Shown here in pieces: positions 1 through 9,652 of a stretch of DNA of 64,000 nucleotides. The DNA lies in assembly GCF_023278565.1 (NCBI RefSeq), contig NC_064680.1:186001-250000 (forward strand), given 5' to 3'. Made by a program: the position numbers and the translations under genes. Every line of letters starts with the position of its first letter. Position 1 is the stretch's first letter. Under the pieces are notes generated by a model that saw nothing but the letters and a program-made list of their open reading frames with translations, did no database searches and was not told the origin of the DNA. Source of the stretch: Colletotrichum lupini (Eukaryota > Ascomycota > Sordariomycetes > Glomerellales > Glomerellaceae).

Positions 1-360
1 CGAGAGAAACAGTACCCCAGCAGGATTTCAAGTGAAAATGATTTGCAGAAGAGAAAGAGGGCATTGTAGGAGACACAGGGGAACTCGTTGCTCCTCTCTA
101 CTGTCTTGCCCCAGGCCCGTTTCTGTGCTCGTCTATGGTATCTTGGTATCGAACAAACGCTCACTCTCTTGCTGTAACCTGTTGAATGCTCGTTCACAAA
201 CCAGAAGAGTGTTCCGCTAGACCCCCGATCGATGAGGGGGTGGTGCTGGTGAGATCAAATCGCCAGCCAATGCCAAATTAACCCAAAGGTAGATGCTCAC
301 CGCTACCTTAACGCCGCCAATATGCAATGAGAAAAGGTGGGAGTGTCTTGGCGAATTCCA
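1..360. other. Left-edge intergenic sequence
   Basis: No gene is supported here. The short open frames lack coding character and family motifs. It lies just downstream of the minus-strand gene that ends at 361, so it should hold that gene's 3' UTR and polyadenylation region. Confidence 0.5.
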
Positions 361-1763
361 TCAACTCCGCCGAGGGGATTGTTGCTTCATCTGTACCCTA
401 CGTACATTCATAAAGGTTGATTTCGTCTCAAACGTCTCCGTCTTGGGATTCCAGAATCCCCAGACGTCGATCAATACGAAGCCCTTGGGTAGTTCGCATT
501 CAACGAAGCCTGAAACGAGGATGCAGCCGCGCGGAGGAGATGGTCGTGTGGGCTTCCAGGACTGCGCAAGCTTCCTTCGGAATTCTCTTGCAGGGCCGTC
601 TGTTATTTGCTTCATCCCCTCTATATGGGATATGGCGGTGTCCCTGACAAAGTTTGTCTTGCCGCCGCTCTCTGGCTCGTCTGCCTGTGATGAATCCGTT
701 GTCTTGCTGACATTGTGAGAGGCGTTCTCTGCCGGCGTGCCATCAGGAGTCTGTCTGTTGGCAGACGGAAGAGGCCCCTGAGTCTTTTGTTGCATGTTGC
801 CACCGTTGACTGATGGAAACGTTTGAACAGGCTTGCTTGACTCGAAACCAAGGGCTCGGGAAATATCCATGTAGTGTTGTTTCAATAGCGCACTCGTAAA
901 AGCCCACGAAGACACGGCAATTGCATCCGGCCAAAGTATCTTTTGTAGGCGTTTAACGGTCAACGAGTCAACGGGCTGAGTTGACCAGTACAATCCATCG
1001 CCTTGCAGCAGTAATCTAGAGCGTATTGTTAGTGGCTACCTGATCGCGTGTCATGGGATGGTTTGAGTTCGCGTACCCAGAAGAGTAGAACACCGGTGGT
1101 GGTCGGTATGGAAAGTCGATGTCCAGCCAATATCTACGAAGCCTTACTGAGTTGCCACATCTAGCTGTGATTACCGGGTGCCTCTCGACCGAGGACTTCA
1201 CCCAGTTGGCAAGGTCGGCTAGTGACAGCGATCAGTCGGGAGAACATTTGCAGCCAATTCTCAGGATAGGCACTTACCGCGAATTTGGGTCTGCGTCCCC
1301 TTTTGTTTGCTGAGTTTGACGAACTCTAGCCACTCGGGGTCGCTGCCCTTGTACGGTGGCTGGTTGACAGATTTCGTCGTAAAGGGGAACGGAATGAACC
1401 ACGGCTCGGCATCCTCCTGAGCTATTTCTTCGTCAAGCGCCTTCTTCTCCGCCGGTGACAGCTTCTCGTATTCGCGATCTACATGTCGAAAGAATGGATT
1501 TAAAACGGTGGACCAGTAAATGTGCCAACAAGCGAGCGAAATGCCTGCTCCGATAAGGAAAGTTCTAGGCGCAAGGTTAGTGGAAGCAGGCTTGACATGA
1601 TTTGTGTGACGTGGACATACCCGGCCCTAAATCTAGGCTTTGAAAGCTTCACCCTCTGCACGATGACAGTCTGTTGGCTGGGAATTTGTGGCGCGACTGC
1701 GCGAACAGCCAAGGTGCTCGCATTCGATATGCCAGCGCGAGGTCGGAAAACCCGCCACATCAC
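361..1763 (-). CDS. Conserved fungal protein, probable mitochondrial single-pass membrane protein, function unknown
   Basis: This is a spliced gene read as four exons: 1763-1621, 1564-1278, 1218-1077 and 1015-361. The introns are 56, 59 and 61 nt, each with GT...AG ends, and the first and last show clear CACTAAC branch sites. The product is 408 aa. The first 48 residues are rich in Arg, Ser and Ala and almost free of acidic residues (start MMWRVFRPRAG), like a mitochondrial presequence. A hydrophobic stretch at about residues 49-68 (TFLIGAGISLACWHIYWSTV) follows. The middle has an acidic KLSPAEKKALDEEIAQED segment and a PWFIPFPFTTKS motif. The C-terminal third has a Ser/Thr/Gln-rich linker, then a compact end. 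I do not recognise the family. Mitochondrial inner-membrane location is inferred from composition only. The 943-bp gap to 2707 is a divergent promoter. Confidence 0.75.
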
Positions 1764-2706
1764 TGTAGAGGGGGCTCGCCGCTCGCCGAGCGCCGGCTGC
1801 CGGACACGGAGAAAAGACGAGTATTTTTTCGATAAGAGTTCGATGGCGTCGATCGTGATGCTTCAGCTTGCTTCAGCTTCGTCGTGGTTCTTTTGATGGT
1901 TGGTGGAGATGGATAGAGGATGGCAACGACGGCGGCGGCGGCAGCGGGATGGATGGCGACGAGAGGCAAACCATGGAAGTCGGTAAAGTCGCGGTTGTTG
2001 AAAGAAGAATCAGGGCGCAATACAACGAGTTGAAGGTGGCCTGGTGTCTGACAGCGCCCTCGTGGCGGCTTAGGCGACTGCTCTGATGTACGATGTATGA
2101 CAACGTTAGATTAGAGGCGGCTATTGATTCTCTTTCGCATTGTACCAACGGGAGGTTCTAGATGCGTGAATGCGTTGCTATCGGCACACAGTGTGACGAA
2201 AGCCCCTCCGATAACGTCCCGCCACTCTGTTCTGCCGTGGTGCATGAACCGTGGACTGTTGGCGGCGAGGAATGCGGCAGCTTCAAAAGGGCCCGTAGCT
2301 TACCTAAGGGAAGTCTCAACTGTCCCGGCAGGTACGTACAGTGCAAGCCTAAGAACCTCAAGCACGGATCATGTAGGAATGTCCACCGTCCACCTCGAGG
2401 GACTTTCCCCCCAGGTCCATAGTGGGAGAATGTATTATCTAAGCAAGCCGATCATAGTGGAGCAGCCGGAAGAATATCTCTGCCGATATCCGTTTTTGGG
2501 ACACGGGGGTTGGATGGGCTTGGCCTGGAACGTGTGGCAGTAGCAACAGCGTGCAGGCGGAGCACTGTGAGCTCGACATCCTCGACGCACGCCGCAGCTT
2601 GGTGAGAGAGCAGCAAGCAGCAAACAGTCGCATCCACATCCTCCTCCCCTCCACGACATCATCACCGAATCCCCATCTACGAGCTCCAACCACATCAGAC
2701 GACACC
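1764..2706. promoter_or_regulatory. Divergent intergenic region between the 361-1763 and 2707-3936 genes
   Basis: The two flanking genes are transcribed away from each other, so this 943-bp stretch must hold both promoters and 5' leaders. The last 100 bp before 2707 is a CA/CT-rich leader-like tract ending in GACACCATG, a good fungal start context. Overlapping open frames at 1868-2543 have no recognisable domain and are left out. Confidence 0.5.
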
Positions 2707-3936
2707 ATGAAGCTCTCCGTAGGGCTTGCGGCTGCCCTGACCGGCGTCGCGACCGCGCTCTCTTCGGACCAGCCCGCTGACGTATATCTCCTGCAATCGA
2801 AGCAGTCTTCGAGCTCCGATATTCCATCATTACCACGACAGATTGCCCGCCTTATCCTCCTCCAACGCCTGTCACCCGAGGGTCAACATGCATCCTGGGA
2901 TCTTCCCGAGTCTATCTCCAACGAGAACGCTGTCAGCTACTTGAACGAGTTCGGCAAGGCCCCTCAGGGCCTCTTCAGCAATGCCGTCTCCACAAACCCG
3001 TCGCAGCTCGTCGTCATGCTCGAGGGCATCACTGCCGACGATGCCAAGACGCTCCAGAAGTCTCTTGCTACCTCTGGACCTAGCTTCAGAGTTGGAGATG
3101 CTCCCTCCATCACGGCCAATGATATGCTGCTGGCCAACGACTTGCCGTCGGTTGGCGTCACCGCAAAGAACTGTGCTTTCGATAAGGCCATCAACCCCTT
3201 TGCCGAACAATGTTGGAGTGGCAAGTCCTCTGTCGTCAGATATGATACCAAGAAGGTGAGCATCGAATACTCCAACAGACCTTGCATCCTTCACAAAGAA
3301 ACTAACCCTTTCTCTCCTTAGGACTCGTCAATCCTCGTGTCCCTCACTGAGAACGCCACCCTTCTCAAGCAGCTTGCTGCCAATGGCGAGATGGAAACCA
3401 TCATCATCGCGATGCCCGAGTCATCTCGCAACTCCAAGTTGCGTCATTGGTCCTCAAAGCCCGAGGAGCTCCGTCGCCGCCAAGCCGAGGAAGTCATGAC
3501 TATGACCGAGACTGACGACCACGATCCGCCCGCACCCACTACGCCAGTCCAGAGCACGGCGCCATTCGTTGGAAATGCCGAGAGGGGTACTATCCCTTCT
3601 TGCTTTGGCTCGCAGGATGCCTGTGTTAAGGCCACTGGTAATTGTTCGGGCCACGGTGAGTGCTTGAACAAGTACGCCAAAGCGGATGGCCAGTCAGCCG
3701 GAAAGGAATGCTTCTCCTGCATGTGCCTCGGAACTAAGAACGAGACCACTGGCAGCGTCACTCACTGGGGCGGCAGGACTTGCAGCAAGATTGACGTCAG
3801 CGTTCCCTTTTGGCTGTTCGTCGGCTTCGGTATTGCCATGGTCGGTACCCTGACCTTTGCTATTGGTCTGCTCTTCAGTGTTGGCGAGGAGAAGCTTCCG
3901 GGTGTCATTGGTGCTGGCGTCTCCAAGACCAAATAA
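2707..3936 (+). CDS. DUF3844 family secretory-pathway membrane protein
   Basis: Two exons (2707-3255 and 3322-3936) with a 66-nt intron (GTGAGC...CCTTAG) give 387 aa. The upstream frame is open to 2551, but I chose the ATG at 2707 because it starts a clean signal peptide (MKLSVGLAAALTGVATALS). The protein then has a lumenal domain, a Pro/Thr linker, and a Cys-rich segment (about residues 280-345) with the spacing C-x6-C-x5-C typical of EGF-like or DUF3844 cysteines. A C-terminal transmembrane helix (VPFWLFVGFGIAMVGTLTFA) is followed by a short cytosolic tail. This order of signal, lumenal domain, Cys-rich DUF3844 and TM matches the fungal family. The molecular role is not known to me. It converges with the Ntr2-like gene 272 bp downstream. 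Confidence 0.85.
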
Positions 3937-4208
3937 GGATCGTTGTTGGATGGCCTCATTGAACAATAGGGATGAAAGGGCCTTGACCTCGATCAAGGCA
4001 GGGTGATTGTGCTTATAATCGGCAAGTGGTAGTCTGTACCATAGGTGTATTCTCATGTGGCGTTGGCATTGGCAGGACATTTCTCTCTTTATGCGGAGAG
4101 GTTATTTCTTAGACAATCGAAAAGAATTGAAGCTATGATAACATTATTCCTCTTTTCTAATCTGTGGTATCGCGATATATGAGGTACTGTCGGTCCCGAG
4201 TACAGTAG

Positions 4209-5717
4209 CTAGTCGACATCTCCTACGTCTGGACGATTATTCGGTGTCGTTCCCAGGCTCTCGAGGCCCCTTTCAACCCTCAGCTCGCTCGCTCCGGCAT
4301 TCGTAATCTGTCTAGCTGGCGATTGCGTAGTCGACTCGACCGAAGCTCCGTTGCCCACAGCAGTAGTGTACTTTTGTCCAGCTTCGTTGAGCAACTGCTG
4401 CACCTCGTCCTTCCTGACCATGATGCCGTCCTTCTCCTGTGTCAGCTCATCCACCCGCTTCTTCTTCTCCGCAAGCTCGAGCTCCATGGCGCGCATTGTA
4501 GCCTGTAGCCTTGAAAGACAATCTGTCAGACTCGGCAGCGGCGTAATCTTTGGCGGAACCTGCAGGAGCTGTTCGGTGGGATTGCGCTCGGGCTTCTCTA
4601 AGCCGTCCATTCCCGACCTTGTCTGTGCCGCCTCGAAAGCTGCACGTCGTTCCGCCTCCGACGCATCGGACTCATCACCCGAGTCTCCTTCGGCCATCTT
4701 AATCTGCTCAGCCATCTCGCGCCTGCGGCGCTGCTTCTCCTCCCTTTCGGCCCTCTTACCCAGCGACAAGCCGCCATCCTCGACAAAGTCATCGAAGCCT
4801 TCGCCAAGATCTTCATCCTCGGCGACGAGGCGAGTTTCGGCTTTCTTCTTCCGCAGAGAGGTACCGCCGTCCTCGGTGTCGTCAAAGGAGATGAAGTCGC
4901 CATCTTGCTCTTGCGCCAGCCGAGCCCTGCGCTGCTTCCTCTCCTGGATCTCGGCTTCTGTGAGAATGTTTGTTTGGGCCGGCTGAGATGCAAACTCATC
5001 CTGGTTCACTATCAATGCGCCCTCTAGCTCAGAGGAGTCTAGATCCATCCCGTCTTCGTCTTCTATGCGCAGGGACGTTAGGTTCTGCGGCGTGTTTGGC
5101 GTCTCGTTTTGTAGTTCGCTGAGGTATTCTTTGCTGTACTTTGGACGGTCTTCATCATCGTCGCGGAATGATCGCATGGGTAATCGGTTCTTGACCGCAC
5201 TATTTTCGAGTGCCTGGTGACCCAGAGTCGACTTCTTGGGGGTCGTGTATCCCGACTTTGCTCCCTGGTCGCCATCACTTCCAGCACCACCAAATGACAA
5301 TCTTGAGGAGGACTGACGCTTCTTTTGCTTCAGTGAGCTTGAACGGCTCACTGACGGACGAATAACTACGGGTCCATCCTCATCCTCATCGTCCTGTGCA
5401 GCGACTTTGGGTTTGGGTTTCGTGGTTGCGCCGATTGCGACGCCGCCGTTTGAGTCGTCGGTCTCGTTAAAGTCGATGCTCTTGCGCAAACCAGACTGGC
5501 GAAAAGGCTTCCTTGTGAATTTGACTGCTACCGGTTCACCCTCTGGAGACTCGTTAGTCTTGCGAAAAATATCAGCGCAAGGTCTCTGGAAGGGATCTGC
5601 AGACTCACCATCCCTTACGGGCTCTTGACTAGTTGGCGACGCTTTTCCCGCGTCATCTTCGTCGTCGTCAAGAACCTTGATTACTTTCGCTTTTCGTTTT
5701 GGCGTAAATGCACTCAT
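4209..5717 (-). CDS. NTR2: Ntr2-like (GCFC-related) spliceosome disassembly factor
   Basis: One exon of 502 aa. The frame stays open upstream to 5987, but the start at 5717 gives MSAFTPKRKAKVIKVLDDDE, the expected basic-then-acidic N terminus of this family. Supporting features are the FTRKPFRQSGLRKSI patch, a VVIRPSVSRSSSLKQKKR patch, the KYSKEYLSELQNETPNTP segment with the typical SKEYL-ELQ-TP motif, the ILTEAEIQERKQRRARLAQ helix, acidic tracts, and a C-terminal coiled coil (about residues 400-465). In yeast Ntr2 acts in the nucleus with Ntr1 and the helicase Prp43 to release the lariat intron. That function is inferred by family. The gene is divergent from SmG, another splicing gene. Confidence 0.85.
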   Translation of the reverse strand: MSAFTPKRKAKVIKVLDDDEDDAGKASPTSQEPVRDGESADPFQRPCADIFRKTNESPEGEPVAVKFTRKPFRQSGLRKSIDFNETDDSNGGVAIGATTKPKPKVAAQDDEDEDGPVVIRPSVSRSSSLKQKKRQSSSRLSFGGAGSDGDQGAKSGYTTPKKSTLGHQALENSAVKNRLPMRSFRDDDEDRPKYSKEYLSELQNETPNTPQNLTSLRIEDEDGMDLDSSELEGALIVNQDEFASQPAQTNILTEAEIQERKQRRARLAQEQDGDFISFDDTEDGGTSLRKKKAETRLVAEDEDLGEGFDDFVEDGGLSLGKRAEREEKQRRRREMAEQIKMAEGDSGDESDASEAERRAAFEAAQTRSGMDGLEKPERNPTEQLLQVPPKITPLPSLTDCLSRLQATMRAMELELAEKKKRVDELTQEKDGIMVRKDEVQQLLNEAGQKYTTAVGNGASVESTTQSPARQITNAGASELRVERGLESLGTTPNNRPDVGDVD

Positions 5718-6004
5718 TTTGTGTACTATGAGGTTGCGAGTGTGACTTTGGTTCGGTGTGATGTCAGTCAGGCAGCTTCGCGACCTCTCGGAAAGGTGTT
5801 GGCGATAACGCGCCGATAAGACGATTATCTCCACGTGACTCCACCCAATTTTCCAGATAACGGTTGGTGGCAGAGAGATCCCCTCGGTCAGGCCGTCAGA
5901 GCTCCGTCGCGTCGCAAAGCTCACCTCGCGCGACATCATCAAACCGGCACCTACCCATTGAACTCCTCCTCGGCACTCTACACCCACCCACCAAATTACT
6001 CAAG
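5718..6004. promoter_or_regulatory. Shared divergent promoter of Ntr2-like gene and SmG
   Basis: Only 287 bp separate the two start codons, so both promoters and 5' leaders must fit here. No TATA box is obvious. A CA-rich leader (about 5950-6000) precedes the SmG start in AAGATGGCG context. Shared regulation of two splicing genes is an inference from spacing. Confidence 0.6.
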
Positions 6005-6536
6005 ATGGCGCCCGCACAGCCCGAGCTGAAGAAGGTACGGAAGCCCCGATTTCTCACGGACATACCGGAGTCTCCAGACTTGTTCGATGTATTGCCAGAT
6101 AACGGAAGCTATGCAAGCTGCTTGGCTATCCCTCATTGTCCCGTCCATTGCTATTTGAGATTTCGGAAAGCTAACACGTCTTTTCGTAGTACCTTGACAA
6201 GAGACTGTTTGTCCAGCTCAACGGCAGCCGCAAGGTCATCGGTGTTCTCCGCGGTTACGATGTACGCAGTCTCCTGACGATCTGCTTGGGTGCGGCCCCT
6301 GCTAACCTGTGTCAAAGGTTTTCCTGAACATTGTGCTGGACGAGGCTGTCGAGGAGAAGGAGGGCGGCGAGAAGGTTCGGATAGGCATGGTAGTATGTTG
6401 CGAAAGACCCCCTTTCCAACCTTTTTATTTGGAACATGGAACACTAATATAGCAACAGGTCATCCGCGGCAACTCCGTTGTCATGCTGGAGGCTCTGGAG
6501 AGAATCGGCGGTGACGATCGCAACCACCAGCGGTAA
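6005..6536 (+). CDS. SMX2: Small nuclear ribonucleoprotein SmG
   Basis: Four exons, 6005-6034, 6190-6261, 6318-6392 and 6459-6536, give 84 aa. The introns are 155, 56 and 66 nt. SmG is one of seven Sm proteins forming the ring on U1, U2, U4 and U5 snRNAs in the spliceosome. The Sm1 motif runs through LFVQLNGSRKVIGVLRGYD and VFLNIVLDE. Sm2 is IGMVVIRGNSVVMLEALERI, which separates SmG from other Sm and LSm proteins. For the third intron I chose the donor GTATGT at 6393 rather than GTAGTA at 6390, because it keeps the conserved double Val of GMVVIRGNS. The last intron has an ACTAAT branch site. The first exon codes for only ten residues. Confidence 0.93.
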
Positions 6537-6748
6537 AAGGCGCGTCTTTATCCGGTGGTCGACTTCCGCGAAAAGGCAGTACAGGTTTTACAAGTTGGCG
6601 TTATGACGGCAAAAGATGATTTTTTGGTTTCAGAGACAAGGATGGGGATGAAATATGCTAGATACCAGCACAACGATGTCACATTCATACGGCCCAGAAG
6701 TACGACTGCGCAGCCTGCAATCATAGGCCGGGACGAAGCGGGGTATTT

Positions 6749-7304
6749 CTACTTGTCGAGACCGGCCCAGGCTTTCTCGTCATACCAGTCCATCATGCGG
6801 CCGCCATACTTACGAACCCAGCCCTTGATTCCGCCTTTGAGGATGACGGCCTGCACGGCAGTTTCGCCAACCTCGTCGAAATAGTCCTGCAGCCAGTTCG
6901 CTGACCGAGGGCCACGGCCATTGCTGCTTCCTGAGTGGCTTCAGCATGGGGGATAAGCCCAAAAAAGGGAGTCTTAGACAGTCACAAGAGGCAGACGGCG
7001 GGAACTCACCGCAGTAAAATACAACACGCTTAATACCTGCCTGCTTGCACAGCTGATGAATGATGGGTCTTGTCTGGTATAGGGATTGTGCCGGGAAGTT
7101 GATGGACGTTGAGATGGTGCCACCTTCGAAGTCGTTCCGGCGCACATCGACGAGCAGGAAGGCTCGAGGTGTGCTGTTGCTGGTCGCAGCTTGAGCCTCA
7201 AGTAACCCCATCACCTCGTCTGCCTCGACTTCCGGTGACTTGGCCTTGGGAGCGGGAAAGGCCGCCCACCATGGCGGGGTCTCTGATGCTGTGGCTTCTG
7301 CCAT
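6749..7304 (-). CDS. Rhodanese-domain protein, Cdc25/arsenate-reductase (Acr2/Ibp1) type
   Basis: Two exons, 7304-7010 and 6930-6749, with a 79-nt intron (GTGAGT...CTCAG), give 158 aa. The protein is one rhodanese domain: a FLLVDVRRNDFEGGTIS strand-loop with Asp and Arg near residue 53, then VVFYCGSSNGRGPR at the active site. Cys98 and Arg104 form a CX5R loop, the size found in Cdc25 phosphatases and Acr2-type arsenate reductases rather than in sulfurtransferases, which have a shorter loop. The C-terminal motif VILKGGIKGW is also typical. The intron interrupts the codon right after the catalytic Cys. Substrate cannot be told from sequence: a phosphotyrosine protein, arsenate, or neither. It converges with SmG, 212 bp apart. 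Confidence 0.85.
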
Positions 7305-9652
7305 TGCGTGCTTCTCGTAAGCTACGAAATCCAGTTCTGGTGTTACTCCAGGCTCTCTGTCTCTCTACCCAATGTGATGAGACGCCAGCCGTTTGCTCCT
7401 GACGCTACGTTGTGATGTGTGATTGTTTTGCGGATCGATGGTGCGGGCGTAGAGTTGCGGGCGCACCTTACCCCGGATTTTTGCGACGAGATCTCTACTA
7501 GGTATCCGTAGATGGTCGTGACCGATTCAAGGGGAAAAGGATGGGCGATTAACGGGTTTGGGCAGTTGAAAAGAGAGTTGCAGAGCCGCAGAAGCGAGCC
7601 AAGCGGTGCGTTCAATATCCAAAAGTCTCGGCACTCTGCGATTGTGGAGATTTCCGCTCAGAATCCTCTGTCATTCCGCGGCGTTTATTGGCTGTCAATG
7701 ATGCCATTACGCCAAAGGATGCGTTCTGCAACTTGAACCCTTGCGCCCGTCACACTCTATTCCCCCCCATCAAGACTCAAGAGCCATGTTGACTCCCGAA
7801 ACTCTCGTGTGCTAAGGAGAGTTCTGCTCAACTTCTTTCAACTACAAACTATCGCGACTTTTCATCACAAGTCGTTGGTTCCTTCTCTTCTTCCCCTTTG
7901 ACTATCTGATTCTCTCTCTCTTAATACCACCACCCAACCACCTTGCTTCCCGCCCACATGCCGAGACTAAAACCAATGCATCTCTTATCTTTTCCTGTGG
8001 GATTCGGATCGGCTATCTCAACCAATTAGTGGGGAGCTCGGCACTCTTGTCCACCTCAACCCTTAGTTCCCCCAAAGTTGCGTTGGTGCGGTATTTGTCC
8101 TTATCTCAACTCGCTTCAAGCTTCCCTTAGGGGTCTCTACTCTCCTTTCTTCTCTCTTCCCCTCAAAGTTACGTTCCATTATTGATTCGAGGTTCCCAGG
8201 TTTCCGACTGGCAAAGACAGAAACTTTCCCGCTCAAATCCACACAACCTCCAGCAATTTACCGAGTACTCCATGATTGTAAATCAACCTTGAGAGCACCC
8301 CGTCACCGGAGCCGGGCCGGTCAACTCAGGCATACGAATCCGAGATGCCACAAACCTGTGGTCCCCTATTGAGCCTATCTATCAACGAACATATCTTATC
8401 TATCGTTTAAGATATCGCAGTCTCATTCGACTTGCTTATGTCAGAGAGAAGGAACGCGTCAAGCGGCGCAAGGCAGTCTCCCCCAGTTTCTTACTACTCA
8501 TGGTCGTAAATTATCCCGCCCAGTTACACAACTTGATCTCGGGCGAGCTTACGCTACCTTGGCAGAATGTACAGATACTGCTCGATGTTACGGATGTAAG
8601 ACTGCACAACCATCAGCATGAGGTACTTCGGACAACAGAAGCTATCGCTCTGGGGTACGGAGTAGATGACTTCAATCTATGACTCTTCCGGAGGGAGCCG
8701 GCAAACTGCAAGTCTACATACACCAACATCCCTGACATCCCTGACATCCTCGTCTTGTCCCATGATCCCCATCTGCCATGTTCATCCCAAGGGCGCGAAG
8801 AGACGAATCAGGGCGCCAACGACATGGCTACGGTAGATGAATAAGTTGATAGGTCCCCGGTCTCGGTAACCTTGAACCTCCACACAATCCTTCGCGCCCC
8901 CCTTCCCCCATCGCGGCCTCCGGAGACTAAGGCTCCAAGAGAACGGGGCCGTTGTAGACGGCATGGGTTTGTTTGCCCCGCCAAACAACTTGGAATTCGG
9001 CCGCTATAGCTTCTCGTCCCTATCTTCCCGCCTGCACCGCACCGCCTCCACTGATAACGTCCAACACCCAATGACTCGGATCCTCCAGACAGACGACACT
9101 CGCCCTTGTGCGATGTCAGTCTGCATGGCAGCCACATGGTGAGCCATGGAAGTGCCCTGCGATTGACGTTTCTCACCTGCTTCTTCTGGTATGGTTGATG
9201 TCTCTGGGAAGGGAAGAAAAGCAAAAGGCGCGGGAAAGTCTCCGATGGAGCCCTGACTTGCCGAACATTGTTCCAGTATCAGCTACCCTTGAGGTTGTAT
9301 CTATCGTAGTTCGAAGTGCCACTTGTAGTGTAAGCGGTCCGACACCGCCAAGTTCTAACCGGTCGTCATCCGATGACCAATATTGTAATGTTCATGGATC
9401 GGGCACCGATGGTGCGGTTCGTGCTGTGGCCGTAGGCCGCGTTTTCGAGGCTACACCGAGATCGATATCGATTTGACGACAGCCCTGGTAGTGACCGGCG
9501 TCTTACTCGTCACCGGCGTACTATCATCGACACCTGCGCCTGACTATAAAGAGCTGCGGGCGCATCTTGGACAAGGAGAGAAGGGATTCCAGAGACTCAT
9601 CCTCACGCCAAGCTTACCCCGGATTCCCTCTGACTGGCCTTCTCCATTTACA
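7305..9652. other. Long divergent intergenic region, no gene recognised
   Basis: This 2.35-kb stretch lies between the rhodanese and L-amino-acid oxidase starts. About 7740-8170 is strongly pyrimidine-rich with repeated CTTCT and TCTCTC tracts, as in fungal promoters or leaders. A short tandem CATCCCTGA repeat is at about 8727-8746. A TGATAA (GATA-factor type) site is at 9052-9057, and the perfect 12-bp palindrome ATCGATATCGAT is at 9461-9472. Short open frames at 8500-8682 and 9108-9476 have no family features. A small multi-exon gene or non-coding RNA cannot be excluded. Confidence 0.45.
9545..9550 (+). promoter_or_regulatory. TATA box of the L-amino-acid oxidase gene
   Basis: A TATAAA lies 102 bp before the start codon at 9653, in otherwise GC-balanced DNA. 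This spacing would put transcription start near 9575-9580 with a leader of about 75 nt. Confidence 0.6.

Noticed and set aside
2551..2706. Upstream in-frame extension of the DUF3844 gene
   Set aside because: The ATG at 2707 gives a perfect signal peptide. The extension is low-complexity leader sequence.
4351..4986. 211-codon plus-strand open frame opposite the Ntr2-like gene
   Set aside because: Serine/arginine-rich shadow of the coding strand.
5718..5987. N-terminal extension of the Ntr2-like frame
   Set aside because: The extension does not resemble the family and would overlap the promoter region of SmG. The start at 5717 fits the family N terminus.
6390..6392. Alternative SmG intron donor GTAGTA at 6390
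   Set aside because: It would remove one Val from the conserved GMVVIRGNS motif. GTATGT at 6393 is the better donor.
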